In this document: positions 27,113-33,618 of the stretch, in pieces
Position numbering within the stretch: the first letter of the stretch is position 1
Layout: the number at the start of each line of letters is the position of its first letter
NCBI RefSeq assembly: GCF_025370875.1
Contig: NZ_JAMXFD010000001.1
Location: 491,819 to 555,818 of the forward strand
Source of the DNA: Laspinema palackyanum D2c
Lineage (GTDB): Bacteria > Cyanobacteriota > Cyanobacteriia > Cyanobacteriales > Laspinemataceae
Length of the DNA: 64,000 bases
Direction: 5' to 3'
The notes under the pieces: model-generated
Told to the model about the DNA's origin: nothing
Database searches by the model: none
The model's input: the letters and a program-made list of their open reading frames with translations, nothing else
Position numbers and translations under genes: made by a program

Positions 27113-27748
27113 TTATTTAGAGACTGTTTTACCCCGGTAAATTTGTTTAGAACCTTTAGGGATGTAAATCCAGCCTAAATCTTGTAAGCGATTAGTTAGA
27201 TTGGAAATTGTTACACCTAATTCCTCTTTCATTGCGTACAAATGACGCCAATTCGTTAAGTTGTGCCGCCTCTGTAGTTGTTCTAATTTAGACCTAGGCA
27301 TCAACAAACAACCGGCAAAATACTGAGCTTGCCATTCCATCATTTGCTGAGTATTGCTGCTGCGGCATAAAAATGGTTCGACGGGAGCCTCAATTCCTCG
27401 ATTCCGGCGTTCTACAAATTGAAATACTGCATCGTGGTCAATATGCAGTTCCCAGTGTCCAATTTCGTGAGCGATTGAAGATTCTTCAAAACCTTGGGGG
27501 AGATTTCTATTGTTTTCGTTCATGACGATTTTTTTTTCTGTGGGCAGAATCATTGCGGCGATCGCACCTTGCTCGTCAGGTGGGATATTGCCACAATCCA
27601 TATCCAACCCCAGAGATTCGGCAATATAACCTGCATCTATCGGCCATAGAGAGCGTGTTCGCTTTTCTTCTAATCGTTTGATAACATCCATCGCTCGTTC
27701 CTCGATTTTTTCTTTGGGAATAAACCGAGGCGGCTTGATTACCTTCAC
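27113..27748 (-). CDS. ImmA/IrrE-family metallo-endopeptidase
   Basis: 211 residues. The zinc motif HEIGH is at residues 94-98, and the third ligand region EWQAQYFAGCLLMP is present. In this family the protease cleaves or inactivates an XRE repressor in response to DNA damage or another signal, as with ImmA and ImmR of ICEBs1. The start is GTG at 27748, which overlaps the stop of the XRE gene (GTGA). GGAG about 9 bases upstream supports it. The C-terminal 40 residues look like a winged-helix (NLTNRLQDLGWI). Confidence 0.88.
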   Translation of the reverse strand: MKVIKPPRFIPKEKIEERAMDVIKRLEEKRTRSLWPIDAGYIAESLGLDMDCGNIPPDEQGAIAAMILPTEKKIVMNENNRNLPQGFEESSIAHEIGHWELHIDHDAVFQFVERRNRGIEAPVEPFLCRSSNTQQMMEWQAQYFAGCLLMPRSKLEQLQRRHNLTNWRHLYAMKEELGVTISNLTNRLQDLGWIYIPKGSKQIYRGKTVSK

Positions 27749-28116
27749 CTGTGCTTCTCCTCACGTTCTATTCGTCTATTTTCCCTCAGCAGTTTTTGTG
27801 CAAAGTCAGGTTCATCCCGCATCCGACGAAGCAAAGCAGGCATTTCCTGATACTTTTTAATCAGTTCTTCAAACACACGGGCATCCTCTGGAGTAATCCT
27901 ACCTGCGAGGCGTCTGAGTTCATCTTCCCGTTCGGTCAAATCGAGGTGACGGGCTAATGCCCCAATGACCTCCTCACTAGGAGGATAACCCGCATGGTCA
28001 TTCTCCAATTTGGACAGGTAAGTGTAATCGACACCGATCAGCTTCGCCAGTTCGCGCTGACTGTAGTCCTTTTCCTTGCGGACTTGACGAATAAGCTTAC
28101 CAAAAGTCTGACTCAC
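27745..28116 (-). CDS. XRE-family transcriptional regulator
   Basis: 123 residues from GTG at 28116, giving VSQTFGKLIRQVRKEKDYSQ, the usual first residues of such regulators. The helix-turn-helix is SQRELAKLIGVDYTYLSKLE. The open frame back to an ATG at 28224 is rejected as start because that extension reads through a 25-base palindrome. The C-terminal helices may contact the ImmA-like protease encoded next. It probably represses its own promoter and the divergent Argonaute operon. Confidence 0.85.
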   Translation of the reverse strand: MSQTFGKLIRQVRKEKDYSQRELAKLIGVDYTYLSKLENDHAGYPPSEEVIGALARHLDLTEREDELRRLAGRITPEDARVFEELIKKYQEMPALLRRMRDEPDFAQKLLRENRRIEREEKHR

Positions 28117-28185
28117 GGTTTTATCCCTATTGATGAAAACATCATACGCTATCTTGACTTTATCTTTAAAGGGGGTTAAGTTGGT

Positions 28186-28210
28186 CATGTTGACCAAAGT
28201 GGTCAACATG
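28186..28210. promoter_or_regulatory. 25-base perfect palindrome, probable XRE operator
   Basis: CATGTTGACCA (28186-28196), spacer AAG, and TGGTCAACATG (28200-28210) form a perfect 11-3-11 inverted repeat. Overlapping half-site-like TGGTCA units flank it (28182-28187 and 28209-28214). It lies in the divergent intergenic region between the XRE gene start (28116) and the 73-aa gene start (28299). Confidence 0.7.
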
Positions 28211-28230
28211 GTCACTTTAGGCATTATAAT
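28202..28230 (+). promoter_or_regulatory. Candidate promoter of the Argonaute operon
   Basis: TATAAT (28225-28230) has, at 17 bases upstream, GTCAAC (28202-28207), which lies within the right arm of the palindrome. Repressor binding there would block this promoter. The -35 match is poor, so the promoter is tentative. Confidence 0.4.
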
Positions 28231-28286
28231 AAATCTAGCCTCGCCTTGGCAGGTTAGGTGGACGTTGGTTTACAAAACTTTACATT

Positions 28287-28293
28287 GGAGGAG
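28287..28293 (+). promoter_or_regulatory. Shine-Dalgarno GGAGGAG
   Basis: It sits 5 bases before the ATG at 28299 and chooses that start over the GTG at 28296. Confidence 0.8.
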
Positions 28294-28298
28294 AAGTG

Positions 28299-28520
28299 AT
28301 GACTACACTGCGATCGCACGCCGAACAACTGTGCTTCTCGATCGGTAGACCCCTGCCGGTTTTGCTGGAGGAAGTGCACAAAACAAGCCATGATGCAGTG
28401 CTGCGCGAAGCGGCGGCACAAATGCTGGAAGGCTTGCGTACCTTGGAACTCGCTAACCAGACCGAGCTTTCCGATCCGGTCACAGCAAAAGTGGCAATTC
28501 ACGAAATCTTAACAAAGTGA
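28299..28520 (+). CDS. 73-residue helical protein of unknown function, first gene of the Argonaute operon
   Basis: An acidic, mostly helical small protein: TTLRSHAEQLCFSIGRPLPV, then LEEVHKTSHDAVLREAAAQML. A strong ribosome-binding site precedes it. It contains one cysteine (position 11) and no DNA-binding or membrane signature. It is separated from the Cas4-like gene by 36 bases that form a hairpin. I recognise no family. Its position as the first gene after the regulated promoter suggests a part of, or an accessory to, the nuclease-Argonaute system. Confidence 0.75.
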   Translation: MTTLRSHAEQLCFSIGRPLPVLLEEVHKTSHDAVLREAAAQMLEGLRTLELANQTELSDPVTAKVAIHEILTK

Positions 28521-28530
28521 ACTTTTCACC

Positions 28531-28549
28531 GCCCTCTGCAATAGAGGGC
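28531..28549 (+). promoter_or_regulatory. Hairpin covering the ribosome-binding site of the Cas4-like gene
   Basis: GCCCTC (28531-28536) pairs with GAGGGC (28544-28549). The right arm contains the only plausible Shine-Dalgarno (GAGGG) for the ATG at 28557, so the hairpin could limit translation of the nuclease. Confidence 0.45.
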
Positions 28550-28556
28550 TAAACCC

Positions 28557-29378
28557 ATGAATAAGACTTGGCGACCTTATGTAAGTCATAAGATTTTATC
28601 AGAGTTTGTGCCCCCAGTGGGGCAAGAACACCGTCACTGCGATATGAAGCGGGGTTTTGCTAGAGCGCGAAAGCGAGATCCTCAAGTAGCGGCATTGTTG
28701 AATCGAGACAACAAGCCTCAGCGGATTGGACTCTTGGCACAAAGGGGAGTTTATGAGTTGCATCAAAACCCTGATCTTTTATCGCAAACCGATGCAGTAG
28801 AGACAGTGGCAGAGCGCCTGGAATTAAGCCAAGAGTCGGTGGAAGTTCGGGAACGAGTTCGCTCTATCCTCAACAACTATCACCAGAATCCTATTCTGCG
28901 AGGTAAGAACATCATCAAGTTGAGCCGAGGTGATGAGGGAGTACCCAAACCGATTCTTATGCGCCAGGGAAATTACCAGTTCAACTTTTTTGCTGCTATT
29001 GATTGTATTTTTGTCGAACCAGATGGAACAGTGCACGTTTTGGACTTCAAGACGGGGAAATCGAAATTTGACAAACGGCAGGCGTATATTTACCTTTTGG
29101 CTGTCAGTTATCTCTATCCGCAACAAAAAGCGATCGCCTCCTTCTATAACCTAGACACTGGAGAAGGTTCGGATGCGATCACAGCCACACCTGCTACCCT
29201 AAAAGCATTCGAGATTGAGTTAAGTTTGAAAGCTCAACAGCTTCAGCAAGAATTGAAGCGTTACCGAGATAACCCTGCTAATTTCAGCACCATTTTTCCA
29301 CCGAATCCTGGTTTTAGCTGTAGCACCTGTCCCTTCACTTCCATTTGTAATGTTTCTGTATTGGAGGTTGCCGCATGA
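28557..29378 (+). CDS. Cas4-like PD-(D/E)XK nuclease with Fe-S cysteines
   Basis: 273 residues. The RecB-type nuclease core has Asp149 (AIDCIF), Asp163 and Lys165 (VLDFKTGKS) and the QxxxY motif (Gln175 and Tyr179 in RQAYIYL). Cys28, Cys255, Cys258 and Cys264 match the cysteine arrangement of the Fe-S staple in Cas4 and AddB. The family are exonucleases that process DNA ends. No cas1, cas2 or CRISPR array is nearby. Its TGA overlaps the ATG of the Argonaute gene (ATGA at 29375-29378), so the two are translationally coupled. Supply of substrate or guides to Argonaute is inferred from the coupling. Confidence 0.85.
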   Translation: MNKTWRPYVSHKILSEFVPPVGQEHRHCDMKRGFARARKRDPQVAALLNRDNKPQRIGLLAQRGVYELHQNPDLLSQTDAVETVAERLELSQESVEVRERVRSILNNYHQNPILRGKNIIKLSRGDEGVPKPILMRQGNYQFNFFAAIDCIFVEPDGTVHVLDFKTGKSKFDKRQAYIYLLAVSYLYPQQKAIASFYNLDTGEGSDAITATPATLKAFEIELSLKAQQLQQELKRYRDNPANFSTIFPPNPGFSCSTCPFTSICNVSVLEVAA

Positions 29379-31627
29379 ATACTGCCGTCGAGGGCTACTC
29401 TACACCAAAAGTTACCTCTCAGGGTATCTTTTTGAGTGAAATTTTTCCGTTCAAAGTCCCGGAACAGATAAATTCAATCTGCTTTCGGCTGACTCCTGAA
29501 GTTGATCGCGAGGTAGGAAACCGTTTGAGTTGGCGATTTAGCCAAAAGTTCCCCGATGTGGTTGTTATCTGGGAAAATAAATATTTCTGGGTTTTAGCAA
29601 CACCCAATCAACCCATGCCGGAACCCACTCAATGGCGAGCTGCATTAGCGGATATTCAAGAAGAGTTGAGAGAGGATATCGGCGAGCGGGAACACTCGAT
29701 CCAATGGGTACGAGATCCACAGATAACTCCTTCTATCCTCGCTCAACTTGCCGTCAGAATTTTGAAAATACGTCGGCCTTTTTCATCAGATACAGTTTGG
29801 TCTGAAAATCAGGTTGAAGTTAAGCGTGAGGTTAAATTTTGGGCAGAAACATTTGAATTCAAAGGAGGACTATATGCTGCTATAGCTTTCACTCCTCATA
29901 GTTACTTCACTTTTCAAGGTAATTTAGCTGAATTTTACGACAATCATCCCTATCGCCATAAACCTCAAGAACTGTTGATTGGCTTAAAAGTCCGGGATAT
30001 TGAAAAGAATAGTTCCGCTACTATTAGTGGACTAGCGGGAACTATAGGAGAACGCAGACAAGATCTGCTCGCGCGTAAGCCTGGTTCAATTAGCGAAGTG
30101 GCACTTACAGAAGCACCAGATGAACAACCTGTGGTGGTTGTTCGGTTTGGTAAGAACTCAAAAGAGTTTCACTATGCAATGGCAGCTTTGCGTCCCTGTG
30201 TTACAGATGATACAGCCAGGCGTTTTGAGGTAAACTATGGAGATTTGCTTAAGGAAACCAAAATTTCCTACCCAGAGCGACAAAAGCGATTAGCCTCATC
30301 CAAGCAAGTAGCAGAAGAAGCTTTAGCTGTTTATGGGTTTCAGTTAGCAACTAAGTGTATCAACAGCAGCCAGTACAAAGACTTATTTTTGCCGCTTTCG
30401 TTTAAGTTAGAAGAAACCCCTCTGCTTTTTGGAAATGATTGGATTGGGGAAAGAGGTCAAATCCTAAAAGGACTATCGAAAGGAGGCGTTTATCGTCGTC
30501 ACTCAGATTTCGAGGAGCGATCAAGACCGATTCGGATTGCCGTATTAAAAGTGGGAGAATTTAAAGTCAAAACAGCTTTTTTAGGTCAAATACAAGAACG
30601 GTTGAAACGCTATGGGTTTGAGAGCCTGATTCTAGGCCCCACTCTCGTGTCTGCTACCAGTGCAAGTGAAGCCGAAGATAGAGCGAACGTGGAGAAAACA
30701 GTCGATGAACTGATGGAGGTTCCATGCGATATTGTTTTAACTTTACTCCCTCAGAGCGATCGCAATGCCGACAATACCGATGACGGCAGTTTTTATTCTA
30801 TGATTTCCGCACGGTTACTTCGACGCGGGTTAGCTAACCAAGTCATTTATGAGGAGACTTTAAAAGACCCTAGCAACTTCAGTAATATTCTCAATCAAGT
30901 TATCCCTGGTATTTTGGCAAAATTGGGAAACTTGCCTTTTATTTTGGCAGAACCTCTAACAATCGCTGATTACTTCATCGGGTTGGATATTTCCCGAACT
31001 CCCAAAAAAAGGAGAAGAGGTAGTAAAAATGTCTGTGCAAGCGTGCGTCTTTATAATCAGCAAGGAGAATTCATTCGCTATCGGCTAGAAGATGCACTAA
31101 CGGAAGGTGAAGAAATTGATCGACGAACCCTAGAGAGGTTTCTTCCTGCGGCTGATGTGGGTGGAAAAACGGTGCTGATTTACCGAGATGGACACTTTTG
31201 TGGTGGTGAAGTTAAGCATTTACGTCAACGAGAGAAAGCCATTGGTTCAAATTTTATTTTAGTGGAGTGCATTAAGTCTCAGATTCCCAGACTCTACAAT
31301 TGTGAGAGGTCATTGCTCAAGGCTCCAACACAGGGATTAGCCCTTCGCTTGTCTTCTCATGAAGTAATTTTAATAACCACTCAAGTCAAATCTGAGAAAA
31401 TGGGATTACCATTGCCACTGCGATTGAAGGTTATTCCCGATGACAAACAGCAAGTCTCAATCGAAAGTCTGGTAGAAACTACGTTAAAACTGACATTACT
31501 GCATCATGGATCGCTAAAAGAACCACGCTTGCCGGTACCACTCTATGGATCCGATATAATAGCCTATCGACGATTACAAGGCATTTCTCCCGGTGCATTG
31601 GATGGCGATCGCCAATTTTGGCTATAA
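29375..31627 (+). CDS. Long prokaryotic Argonaute (catalytic PIWI)
   Basis: 750 residues, the length of a long pAgo. An N domain is followed by a PAZ-like part near residues 165-290 (KPQELLIGLKVRDI, PVVVVRF, AALRPCV). A MID domain at about 380-520 has GLANQVIYEETL and ILAKLGNLPFIL, which matches the KLG(G/N)xP 5'-phosphate pocket motif. PIWI starts at YFIGLDISRTP with Asp538; Asp605 lies in LIYRDGHF and Asp727 in PVPLYGSDI. A glutamate finger is probably one of Glu572-Glu580. A DEDD tetrad implies slicer activity. Guide and target type cannot be read; most related cyanobacterial enzymes use DNA guides against DNA. Confidence 0.92.
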   Translation: MNTAVEGYSTPKVTSQGIFLSEIFPFKVPEQINSICFRLTPEVDREVGNRLSWRFSQKFPDVVVIWENKYFWVLATPNQPMPEPTQWRAALADIQEELREDIGEREHSIQWVRDPQITPSILAQLAVRILKIRRPFSSDTVWSENQVEVKREVKFWAETFEFKGGLYAAIAFTPHSYFTFQGNLAEFYDNHPYRHKPQELLIGLKVRDIEKNSSATISGLAGTIGERRQDLLARKPGSISEVALTEAPDEQPVVVVRFGKNSKEFHYAMAALRPCVTDDTARRFEVNYGDLLKETKISYPERQKRLASSKQVAEEALAVYGFQLATKCINSSQYKDLFLPLSFKLEETPLLFGNDWIGERGQILKGLSKGGVYRRHSDFEERSRPIRIAVLKVGEFKVKTAFLGQIQERLKRYGFESLILGPTLVSATSASEAEDRANVEKTVDELMEVPCDIVLTLLPQSDRNADNTDDGSFYSMISARLLRRGLANQVIYEETLKDPSNFSNILNQVIPGILAKLGNLPFILAEPLTIADYFIGLDISRTPKKRRRGSKNVCASVRLYNQQGEFIRYRLEDALTEGEEIDRRTLERFLPAADVGGKTVLIYRDGHFCGGEVKHLRQREKAIGSNFILVECIKSQIPRLYNCERSLLKAPTQGLALRLSSHEVILITTQVKSEKMGLPLPLRLKVIPDDKQQVSIESLVETTLKLTLLHHGSLKEPRLPVPLYGSDIIAYRRLQGISPGALDGDRQFWL

Positions 31628-31638
31628 AGATTGAGAAA

Positions 31639-31672
31639 AATGGGTTAATGTTGTAATGATTAACCCATTTTC
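31639..31672 (+). terminator. Terminator of the Argonaute operon
   Basis: AATGGGTTAAT (31639-31649) pairs with ATTAACCCATT (31659-31669), preceded by A and followed by T residues. It lies 12 bases after the stop and separates the operon from the next gene pair. Confidence 0.8.
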
Positions 31673-31727
31673 TGATATATATTGTCTGTTCTCATTTTGA
31701 TACCCCATACCAAATACCAACCCCAGG

Positions 31728-32300
31728 GTGCCACGATATTTTAAAGACGCAGAGGCGGCTACAATCCGTCAGTATGAAGAAATCATCGCAATGACCGATG
31801 ATGTCATGCAGATTGCCAGTCATCTGAACATTTCATCAGAAATTATCCTCAAAGTCAAAGAACATATTTTTATTAATCAGCATACCCTTGATATGCCGGA
31901 TAGCGAGAGGAATTGCACTGTTCCATTTCGGGGAAACTTCACCCCTGATGCGGAAATTGCCAATCTCTGGCTCAAGGCGAAGAATGGAACGTTACAATCC
32001 CGAGAAGTGGTGAGATTTAAGCGGTTAATTGCTCATGAGTATGTGGAACGAGGACTGATGGAAGAAGGTCTTCCCTATCGATCGCCTCAAGCATGGCGAG
32101 AAAATCCACAATCTGGCATTTTTGCCTATTGGCCGACACCAGAGCATCATGGTGCTCACGATCTGGCCCCAAATCCCAGCAGACCTGATCCGTTTTCCCA
32201 TTGGGATAAAATTATTGGTAAGTCACCGGATGGATTGACAGTTGCGGACGATCTCTCGAACCTTGATGAATTAATTGAAGCAATTACAGACCAAATATGA
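31728..32300 (+). CDS. Toxin-like protein of unknown family
   Basis: 190 residues from GTG at 31728; a stop lies 30 bases upstream in frame, so the N terminus is complete. The middle has FKRLIAHEYVERGLMEEGLP, and further on PTPEHHGAHDLAPNPSRPDPF, a His- and Asp-rich stretch that resembles the metal-binding ends of polymorphic toxin nuclease domains. It reads as a stand-alone toxin domain: no signal, no membrane segment, and an overlapping 3' partner. I do not recognise the family, and nuclease activity is a guess. Confidence 0.6.
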   Translation: MPRYFKDAEAATIRQYEEIIAMTDDVMQIASHLNISSEIILKVKEHIFINQHTLDMPDSERNCTVPFRGNFTPDAEIANLWLKAKNGTLQSREVVRFKRLIAHEYVERGLMEEGLPYRSPQAWRENPQSGIFAYWPTPEHHGAHDLAPNPSRPDPFSHWDKIIGKSPDGLTVADDLSNLDELIEAITDQI

Positions 32301-32854
32301 CCATACAAACGAGTGCTGATACTGCCATTGACCGGATTTTAGCAATTAACTGGGAACCTGACGATACCCGGACCAACTCTCATGTTGCCCTGTTGCAGGA
32401 ATATTTGAGACGTGCTGCGCTGTGGGCGGAGGCTTTGAATTGTACCGATGAATGGCCATTTTTTGATGTAGGGGCTCATATTTTTCCTTCCGTTCAGGCT
32501 GAGAAGCGCTATCTTGAAAGACTAGAACAGCATTTTTCGCAAGTTCCGTTTTATGTTACGGATGTGATTGAGAAAACTTGTCGGTGGTTTGTACAGTGGG
32601 AGGGGATTAAACATTTACCGGAAGTTACTCTAGTTGACTTCTGGAATCGTCCTTTACCTCATCCTTATGAACCCCTGATTCTATTGTACGATCGCGGTGG
32701 AATTTTCTACTCGGAACATGGATTTTTTTGCTTTGAGGATGCTGCCCTTCCCCGTGGGACATGGAGAGAACATTGGCAGCCAGAGTCTGCGGTTTGTCAA
32801 CTAGATACAGAAGCGTTGGACAATTTAGATGGCAAGTTTTCAGAAAATTGTTGA
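32297..32854 (+). CDS. Acidic partner protein, immunity-like
   Basis: 185 residues, strongly acidic and tryptophan-rich (NWEPD, WPFFDVG, CRWFVQWEG, FFCFEDAALPRGTWREHW). It starts in the stop codon of the previous gene (ATGA at 32297-32300). Acidic, aromatic-rich proteins directly behind toxin-like domains are typical immunity proteins, although no known immunity family is recognised. Confidence 0.6.
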   Translation: MTIQTSADTAIDRILAINWEPDDTRTNSHVALLQEYLRRAALWAEALNCTDEWPFFDVGAHIFPSVQAEKRYLERLEQHFSQVPFYVTDVIEKTCRWFVQWEGIKHLPEVTLVDFWNRPLPHPYEPLILLYDRGGIFYSEHGFFCFEDAALPRGTWREHWQPESAVCQLDTEALDNLDGKFSENC

Positions 32855-32965
32855 CTAGAGACTATTTTAATTCTTCCTGGGTGGCTTTCTAATCAGGGCT
32901 GAATGTATTTAGTCATTCAGTGACATTTCCCGCAGGAGTCCGATCGCCCTCTCCCCACCCATCCC

Positions 32966-33017
32966 ATTGCCAATCTGTAATAGCGAGTTGATTTATCCCA
33001 GAGGCGATCGCCCCCAA
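32966..33017. repeat. 52-base direct repeat, left copy
   Basis: It starts with ATTGCCAATCTGTAATAG and ends with GAGGCGATCGCCCCCAA. The right copy (33375-33426) differs at about 5 positions. The two flank the UPF0175 gene. Confidence 0.75.
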
Positions 33018-33068
33018 CTCCCTGCTATATCTGATAAGACGAAAGTAGCCAGTTAAAAACCCCAAATC

Positions 33069-33317
33069 ATGAGCGTTACCATTCCCGATGAAATCCTCGA
33101 AGCGGCACAAATAACTGAGTCTGAGTTAAAGCAGGAAATTGCTATGCTGCTTTTCCAACAACAAAAGCTCTCTCTGGTACAAGCCTGCCAGTTAGCTGGA
33201 ATGCCACGAATTGTGTTTGAAGAATTGCTGATTTCTCGGAATATTCCCCCGTATTTTTATGAAATAGAAGATTATGAATTGGATATTAAAAATCTCAATG
33301 AATTGGGGGATTTGTGA
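33069..33317 (+). CDS. UPF0175 family antitoxin (orphan)
   Basis: 82 residues: the front has ITESELKQEIAMLLFQ and LSLVQACQLAGMPRIVFEELL, the helix-turn-helix of the UPF0175 family. These are usually found upstream of a DUF3368/PIN toxin gene. No toxin is encoded after it here; the following 300 bases hold only a repeat and a hairpin. The toxin half may have been lost, with the flanking 52-base repeats marking the exchange. Confidence 0.8.
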   Translation: MSVTIPDEILEAAQITESELKQEIAMLLFQQQKLSLVQACQLAGMPRIVFEELLISRNIPPYFYEIEDYELDIKNLNELGDL

Positions 33318-33618
33318 CAGTCGTTAGCAAAACTTCACCCATTACCAATCTAACGGCCATTCGCCATTTATCTCATTGTTAATCTGTAATAGGGGGTTGA
33401 GTTATCCCAGAGGCGATCGCCCCCAAGGGTCTTTTCCTTTGAACCGAACCGTTTCTCTGCGTCGGAGGCGATCGCCGCCCCTGTTGGCCGTGATTATACT
33501 TTCACTCTCCGTTGCGCCACGGGGAGAGTGGATCCAAAAAATTGGGGTCTGGACTGCTGAACTCTAAACCAGAAGTAAGATAAAGTAATCAAATACTAAA
33601 TCTTATCTTGATGTTGCT
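33318..33618. other. Region between the UPF0175 gene and metH
   Basis: It contains the right-hand copy of the 52-base repeat (33375-33426) and a hairpin CACTCTCC ... GGAGAGTG (33503-33530), about 90 bases before metH. No cobalamin riboswitch signature was recognised. Confidence 0.5.
33375..33426. repeat. 52-base direct repeat, right copy
   Basis: About 47 of 52 positions match 32966-33017. Confidence 0.75.

Noticed and set aside
28117-28224. N-terminal extension of the XRE regulator to the ATG at 28224
   Set aside because: The extension reads through a perfect 25-base palindrome and divergent promoter elements, and the family start lies at the GTG at 28116.
33318-33618. Cobalamin riboswitch before metH
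   Set aside because: No B12-box-like sequence or multi-helix layout could be recognised; only a simple 8-base hairpin is present.
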